From Anaerolineales bacterium HSG24 (lineage in GTDB: Bacteria > Chloroflexota > Anaerolineae > 4572-78 > J111), in NCBI GenBank assembly GCA_030377895.1, contig JAUCGB010000003.1, positions 21,961-85,960 on the forward strand: 64,000 nt of DNA, written 5' to 3'. This document shows, piece by piece, positions 59,220 through 64,000 of this stretch (position 1 is the first letter of the stretch; the number at the start of each line of letters is the position of its first letter). Position numbers and translations under genes: made by a program. The notes beneath the pieces are model-generated. The model searched no databases. It was not told the origin of the DNA and saw only the letters and a program-made list of their open reading frames with translations.

Positions 59220-60769
59220 TATTCTTCCTCCTGATATTTTTCAAGTATCTGACAAATAACATCAGTTTGATAGTTTTCCGCAAGTTCATGAATCTTTTTG
59301 GTAAAACTTTGGTAGGTATCCTGAAGTCGCTCTATTTGGGTTAGTTGATCAAAAATTCCATCAATATCACCATCAAGTGCTAAATTATATAACACTAAAA
59401 GTTCAGATAGAGGCGGCAAGGCTATCGACAATCGATTTGGATCTGATTCCTCCTCATAAATCCAATCAACATCTAAATACAAGTCGATAATCCCCAATAA
59501 CTCCTGCATATCTATGGGCTTGGGTAGAAAATCATGACAGCCGACCTCTAACGCTTCGGCTCGAATATTGGGTTTTGAATCGGCAGACACAGCAATTATG
59601 ATGACTTCCTGATAGATTGGCATAGTCCGTAACTGTTGAGTTAATTCTAGCCCGCCCAAATTAGGCATATGGATATCGAGCAAAATTATGGATGGTTGAA
59701 ATTGCTCAGCCTTCTCCAAACAGACTACCCCATCCGCGGCCGCATCAGTCTCAAAGCCAAACTTCTCTAGTCTTTTGCATAATAAAATACGATTACTTTT
59801 CTCGTCATCAACAACAAGTAGTTTGATGGGCGTGCCCTTAAAACCGGTGATGGTTTTGACCGCTTTTACTGCCTCTTTAAGTTCAGTGGAAGTCACTGGC
59901 AAGGTCAGTTCTAGCCAAAACTGGCTTCCCTGCTCAACCACACTTGTCACCTGAATTTTAGACCCCATCATTTCGGTCAATTGTTGACTAATTGCCAACC
60001 CTAACCCTGCTCCCTGAGCCAAACTCTCATTATTAACCTGTTTAAACGGAGCAAAAATTTTGTCCAAATCCTCTTGAGCAATCCCGATACCACTATCTTC
60101 AATGGTGAACTTTAGGGTACAGACAGATTCGGATTCGCCCTCAATTTGTCGAGTGGTGATTGGTTGGACAAGTTCGACCTGAAAATCGACATGGCCCTGT
60201 TTCGTAAACTTAACCGCATTGCCCAACAGATTAATGAGAATCTGCCGCAGATGGGTTTCGTCAGCCACAACCTTTAGTGGTATGGGAGTTGGCTGGTTAT
60301 ACTTAAACGAAACCCCCTTTTGATTAGCCGTAATTCGGAACATCTCGACGATACTATCAATAAAATCGGGCAATTCAAGCTCACTCAAATAGAGTTCCAT
60401 GCGTCCAGCCTCGATTTTAGAAATATCGAGGATGTCATTGGTTAAGGTAATCAAATGTTCCCCACTACTCCGAATAGCAGCAATTTTTTTAGCTTGCCCC
60501 TCACTCAAATTCGGATCCATCTGTAAAATTTGAGCATACCCCAAAATACTACTCAGTGGAGTACGGAGTTCGTGGCTCATATCAGCCAAGAAGTTACTCT
60601 TGACTTTATCTGCCTCTTCGGTCCTAATTTTGGCTTGTTGCAACACCAAATAAGATTCACGCAATTGGTTAATAATTTCGGGCAAATCAGTATCAGCAAT
60701 AAGCGATTCTATCTGATAACTATTATTGAGTATGGCTTCAATTTTATTTTGTATCCGGTTTTCTGACAT
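59219..60769 (-). CDS. Hybrid histidine kinase with receiver domain
   Basis: 516 aa from the ATG at 60769; a TTG four codons upstream is the alternative. N-terminal coiled coil, HisKA (His in MSHELRTPLSSILGY), HATPase (NAVKFTKQGHV, DSGIGIAQED, GAGLGLAISQQL), then a receiver (LLVVDDEKSNRILL, Asp in ILLDIHMPNLGG) and a helical C-terminal tail (about 430-516). It lacks membrane segments, so it is cytoplasmic. It forms a two-gene unit with the kinase at 58119. Confidence 0.92.
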   Translation of the reverse strand: MSENRIQNKIEAILNNSYQIESLIADTDLPEIINQLRESYLVLQQAKIRTEEADKVKSNFLADMSHELRTPLSSILGYAQILQMDPNLSEGQAKKIAAIRSSGEHLITLTNDILDISKIEAGRMELYLSELELPDFIDSIVEMFRITANQKGVSFKYNQPTPIPLKVVADETHLRQILINLLGNAVKFTKQGHVDFQVELVQPITTRQIEGESESVCTLKFTIEDSGIGIAQEDLDKIFAPFKQVNNESLAQGAGLGLAISQQLTEMMGSKIQVTSVVEQGSQFWLELTLPVTSTELKEAVKAVKTITGFKGTPIKLLVVDDEKSNRILLCKRLEKFGFETDAAADGVVCLEKAEQFQPSIILLDIHMPNLGGLELTQQLRTMPIYQEVIIIAVSADSKPNIRAEALEVGCHDFLPKPIDMQELLGIIDLYLDVDWIYEEESDPNRLSIALPPLSELLVLYNLALDGDIDGIFDQLTQIERLQDTYQSFTKKIHELAENYQTDVICQILEKYQEEE

Positions 60770-60802
60770 AATTCCATCCAATCCAATAGTAATATTTTAG
60801 AA

Positions 60803-60892
60803 TAGTGGTGCAGAAGTAGTGATACAGCTCCGTTAGCTACCCGCAAGTTTAGAACTTGCGGGTAGCTGACCGCTACCTATGCAGGACTATCA
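60803..60892. repeat. Repeat family B, reverse orientation
   Basis: Begins TAGTGGTGCAGAAGTAGTG, ends TATGCAGGACTATCA, with the CTACCCGC core at 60838. Confidence 0.75.
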
Positions 60893-60932
60893 TATTTTAG
60901 AGCAAAGAGAATCGTCTCCCGCTTTACTCGAC

Positions 60933-61035
60933 GGCTATCAACTTAACGTGCGACAGATAATATCGTAACACAGTCTTTAGACTGTGCGGCACAGGCTGAA
61001 GCATGTGCTACATGTCTCGGCTTACGTTGATAGCC
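60933..61035. repeat. Repeat family C, intact copy
   Basis: Starts GGCTATCAACTTAACGTG and ends CTTACGTTGATAGCC. It serves as the reference for the interrupted copy at 52467. Confidence 0.85.
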
Positions 61036-61089
61036 TACTCGACAAACCGTTTTATCTTAAACTAATATCTGAATTATAGGCAAAAACAA

Positions 61090-61242
61090 GGTAAGGAATC
61101 GGAATTAAATAAGTTGCGCGTTTCGCCTTCGACAAGCTCAGGCTACGTCACGCCGCCTGAGCGTTCGACTGAACTCACGCCGAAGTCTTGTCGAAGGCGA
61201 ACTATCAGCATGCACATGTTAATTAATACCCATTCCTAATCC
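61090..61242. repeat. Repeat family E, intact copy
   Basis: Starts GGTAAGGAATCGGAATTAAAT, core CCTTCGACAAGCTCAGGC with its complement, ends ATTAATACCCATTCCTAATCC. Inverted ends. It serves as the reference for the interrupted copies at 35979 and 55836. The rest of the gap (61243-61390) has a degenerate family A end at about 61290. Confidence 0.75.
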
Positions 61243-61390
61243 GATCAAAAATTAGCTTTGACTAAATCGGCTATGGCCCACTAAGTCAATATGTCGGGTA
61301 CTAGAGCGACATTATAGCACAACTCATCATTTTAGCGTATTTTTAAGCTAAGAAAAAAATCATCACGATTTACGTATTACACTTCACGTA

Positions 61391-63094
61391 TCACTCATCG
61401 TACCCAATTGGAATGAGTAGCTCTTGCCCTACTCGCAAATAATCAGATAATTTCATGTCATTTTCTTTGGCCAGCGTCTGCATATTGACTCCGTATAATC
61501 CAGCGATGCGACCAAATGAATCGCCGGATTGCACAATGTAGATGACCGGTGTGGCCGTCGGCGTAGGGGTCGGGGGGAGTTCGTCCTCACTTAAAAAGCG
61601 TACTTCGGCCTCTTTGGTGAATTTGAAACTAGTTAAGGCTTGCCGGAAAATCGGTTGAGCATACTGCCATTCGTCCGCCGGAGCAACCAACACCAGATAA
61701 TAGCCCACCTCCTCATGCCGAATCGCGGCAATAATGGCGATAATCGGTTCGCTTTGACCGAGTTGGTCAAACTGAATCTGGATAGAGCGCCAATCTTGTC
61801 CAGCAATTGAAATCGGACGCTGGGCGATTTCTTTGGCATTTCGAGGGAATTGGGTTAATAGTTCGGTCAACACGTCAGCCGGGGTAGCTTGCTCGTTAGG
61901 CGATGCTCCGGCCCACATGGAAATATCAACAATGGTCTCTAGCCCTTTTAAGGTGGGCGAGAAACGGATAAACAGTGCTTCTTCGTACCGTCGCCAGCCG
62001 TAAGGGTATTCAATTGTAAAACCCAAGCCGACATTCCTAAATGTTTGCATAGTCGGGGCGGTGGGCGTGCCGACAAGCTCCGGGGTGCTAGTCGGTTGCG
62101 GGATTCGGGTGGCCGTGGGGGGACGCTCAATCAATGTCACCCCGGCAAATCTGACACTGGTTTGGCTAATAAATGATGTCACTGCCAAAATGACACAGGC
62201 GAACATCATCAACAGCATCAGCCCCGTGGCCATAGTCCAGACGCTACTAGGAAAGACGTACAGCGCATCTCGATAAATTGAAGCTCCCTCTTGAGCGCGC
62301 TCTAACGCGGCTCGAAATAGGTTGACGTTTTGATAACGCCGTTCACGAGCCGGTTCTAATCCTTTGGCGATGGCTCGTTTAAACTCCTTGCCAATAGGCT
62401 GATTGTAGGTATGGACAAAAACAAGCGGTGGGTCATTTGGAGAACGGTCAAGGGCGTTCGGTGGTAGTTCACCGGTAGCTAGATGGTACATCGTTCCGGC
62501 TAAGGCATGAATATCTGATAGGGGATCAGGGAGTTGGTCGTTGTACAGTTCGATTGGACTATACCCCGGTTTGGTGACTTCAATTCCAAACTGATGCCGT
62601 AATTTCAAATCATAGAGGCGAGAAATACCCCCACCGACCAAAATTGCTCGTCCATCGGGCCGAATAATAATATTTTTGGGGCTAATGTTGCCATGGATCA
62701 AGGGCTGATTTTGATGATGGAGATAAGCCAAGGCGTTGCAGATTTGGGGAAACCAAATCAGCAAATCTGTTTCGGGAAGATAATCAAGTTGGTCTAGTTT
62801 TTGTTGTAGGCTCTCCCCCTCAACAAAATGCATGGCTAAGTAGTGAGCTTGGCGCTGAATAAAAAAGTAGTCGCTGAATCGGGGCAAGTTGGGGTGGGAG
62901 AGGCGCGTCAACAAACTCGCCTCACTCTTCGAGCGCCGCCGTGCTTCTGGTGAAGTGTCGATATTCTCTTTGATAACCACCGCTAGTCGCAAACTCATGT
63001 CCCAAGCGCGATAAACGGATCCAACCTGATTCTGGCTGAGACGTTCATCAATACGATATCGGTTATTTAGGACTTGCTCAATGACTAAGGGCAT
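61391..63094 (-). CDS. Pseudokinase with membrane anchor, PsbP-like and LysM domains
   Basis: 567 aa. The N-terminal kinase-like domain (about 10-265) keeps Lys42 (VVIK) and Glu182 (YSPIEL), but the HRD motif is HGN (Asn136 for the catalytic Asp), the second Lys is Ser138, DFG is GGG (154-156), and the Gly loop is degenerate. It is therefore predicted to lack catalysis. One membrane segment (about 287-312) leads to an extracellular PsbP-like domain (about 350-505) and a C-terminal LysM (IVQSGDSFGRIAGLYGV, about 517-562) that binds peptidoglycan. The arrangement suggests a cell-wall sensor signalling through a binding scaffold. Confidence 0.85.
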   Translation of the reverse strand: MPLVIEQVLNNRYRIDERLSQNQVGSVYRAWDMSLRLAVVIKENIDTSPEARRRSKSEASLLTRLSHPNLPRFSDYFFIQRQAHYLAMHFVEGESLQQKLDQLDYLPETDLLIWFPQICNALAYLHHQNQPLIHGNISPKNIIIRPDGRAILVGGGISRLYDLKLRHQFGIEVTKPGYSPIELYNDQLPDPLSDIHALAGTMYHLATGELPPNALDRSPNDPPLVFVHTYNQPIGKEFKRAIAKGLEPARERRYQNVNLFRAALERAQEGASIYRDALYVFPSSVWTMATGLMLLMMFACVILAVTSFISQTSVRFAGVTLIERPPTATRIPQPTSTPELVGTPTAPTMQTFRNVGLGFTIEYPYGWRRYEEALFIRFSPTLKGLETIVDISMWAGASPNEQATPADVLTELLTQFPRNAKEIAQRPISIAGQDWRSIQIQFDQLGQSEPIIAIIAAIRHEEVGYYLVLVAPADEWQYAQPIFRQALTSFKFTKEAEVRFLSEDELPPTPTPTATPVIYIVQSGDSFGRIAGLYGVNMQTLAKENDMKLSDYLRVGQELLIPIGYDE

Positions 63095-63224
63095 GAGAGT
63101 TCAATAATTAACGAAAAATAGAGAATGAAGCGGGTTATGTTTCACGTCTCACCTTTCACTTTTCATTTTCCGCTTTTCATCGTATAATCAGGCTATTGTT
63201 TTAACCAACTTAAGGAGGCATACC

Positions 63225-63908
63225 ATGAATAAAAATAATGCATTATTATGTGCCAAAATTTCGCAATCAGCGTATGGGAAAGGCTACAACATCGGCTTGT
63301 TTCAGTTAGCGGGTCGGTTTGAGAATAAAGCTACCGATACTCAAGGAATATTTGGCAATACAAGCAACACCCTATTTTTGGCTTTTCGTGGCTCGGAGGA
63401 GTCCGGTACAGCCGATTGGATTACCGATTTGAACTTTATCTCTGCTGACTATCCTTATGGTGGCGGTAGCGATATTACTGTTCATGCCGGATTTATCGAA
63501 GCCTACCAATCGATTCGAGAATCGGTTTTTAAGGTGGGCAAAGATACGCCCCATAAAAAAATTATCTGTACCGGCCACAGTTTGGGTGGCGCGTTGGCGA
63601 CCCTGTGCGCCTTAGATTTGGCTTGTAACTTGTCGGGTAAACAGGTCAGTAACTATACTTACGGTTCACCCAAAGTGGGTAACCCCGATTTCGTAAAGTT
63701 CTATAATCAAAAGGTGCCACAAAGTTATCGGTTTGTCAACGGGCCGGATATTGTGCCGACGGTTCCGCCCAATGTCCCATTTTTGGTTGATTATGACCAT
63801 ATCGGCAAGTTACACCATATCGGTGATACTCAGGCGAGCCAACTCAGCACCGATGCGGCCATCTCTCATCTGCCCAATAATTATGTAAAAACGCTGGAGC
63901 AGGCTTAG
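63225..63908 (+). CDS. Class 3 lipase-family hydrolase
   Basis: 227 aa with the alpha/beta-hydrolase nucleophile motif CTGHSLGGALATL (Ser119), Asp175 in NGPDIVPTVPP and His192 in DYDHIG, the lipase_3 triad. There is no signal peptide. The oxyanion region is FLAFRGSEES. It should hydrolyse esters or triacylglycerols inside the cell; natural substrate unknown. AAGGAGG precedes the ATG. The last 92 bases of the window have no feature I can support. Confidence 0.88.
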   Translation: MNKNNALLCAKISQSAYGKGYNIGLFQLAGRFENKATDTQGIFGNTSNTLFLAFRGSEESGTADWITDLNFISADYPYGGGSDITVHAGFIEAYQSIRESVFKVGKDTPHKKIICTGHSLGGALATLCALDLACNLSGKQVSNYTYGSPKVGNPDFVKFYNQKVPQSYRFVNGPDIVPTVPPNVPFLVDYDHIGKLHHIGDTQASQLSTDAAISHLPNNYVKTLEQA

Positions 63909-64000
63909 GATTCGGATTAAGCCTTGGGGCGAAAAACATGACCGCTAATCTAGTTTATTCCAATCCTTTTAAACGTAACTGTTGATTCATGACGATATCG

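Noticed and set aside
1..64000. tRNA or rRNA genes.
   Set aside because: None could be recognised by eye; a tRNA search program would be needed to exclude one in the repeat-rich gaps.

Overview
The window looks like a chromosomal segment of a member of the Chloroflexota (Anaerolineae-like). This is an inference from gene content, not a phylogeny. The pointers are small secreted proteins ending in a YLPLV(I/V)R(R/K) tail, very long TPR-CHAT proteins, a menaquinone-type thioesterase, a cytochrome b/Rieske/multiheme c operon, many Ser/Thr kinases and hybrid histidine kinases, and intergenic DNA packed with short palindromic repeats. There is no rRNA, no tRNA that I could recognise, no CRISPR array, and no intact transposase or phage block.

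Layout. 1-3413: end of a family 2 glycosyltransferase, a MenI-like thioesterase with an AvtA transaminase, and a CDGSH iron-sulfur protein. 3665-7152: a four-gene RAMP operon (Cmr1-, Cmr6-, Cmr4- and Cmr5-like) with its own promoter but no Cas10/Cmr2, Cmr3, Cas6, Cas1, Cas2 or array anywhere in the 64 kb. 7538-9862: two glycosyltransferases, the second apparently starting at ATT. 10201-13180 (minus): an RsbU/RsbW/RsbV-type partner-switching module. 13569-16477 (minus): Der GTPase and an Amt-like membrane protein lacking both pore histidines. 16690-18315: a secreted M23 peptidase with dockerin. 18372-26441: a palindromic element carrying a perfect CIRCE (HrcA operator) sequence, a small ORF, and two tandem secreted TPR-CHAT proteins. 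26444-32726: a retropepsin pair, TPR proteins, a Ser/Thr kinase with 2TM domains and peptide deformylase. 33333-37584: a response-regulator protein, alanine dehydrogenase and an aminotransferase. 37937-41939: a cluster of secreted surface proteins. 42283-46311: Pcm, a primary-like sigma factor, a LON-domain protein, and a GntR-cobalamin-binding regulator with a clear operator over its own promoter. 46804-52319: a Gln/Gly-repeat protein followed by cytochrome b, Rieske and triheme cytochrome c. 52837-57957: OsmC, then a TPP riboswitch controlling thiN-thiB-thiP. 58119-63908: hybrid histidine kinases, a pseudokinase-LysM protein and a class 3 lipase.

The intergenic space is the other main feature. 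At least seven families of short (about 90-240 bp) inverted-repeat elements recur. Two copies of one 98-bp element sit inside copies of two other families with TA duplications, which shows recent mobility. A palindrome core shared with two of the families is also found in frame inside both CHAT genes.

The most unusual items are the Cas10-less RAMP operon, the GntR-B12 fusion with its operator/promoter, the tandem secreted TPR-CHAT genes, the CIRCE-bearing palindromic element, the histidine-less Amt protein and the nested mobile palindromes. Functional statements come from recognisable motifs and family knowledge; no database search was run.
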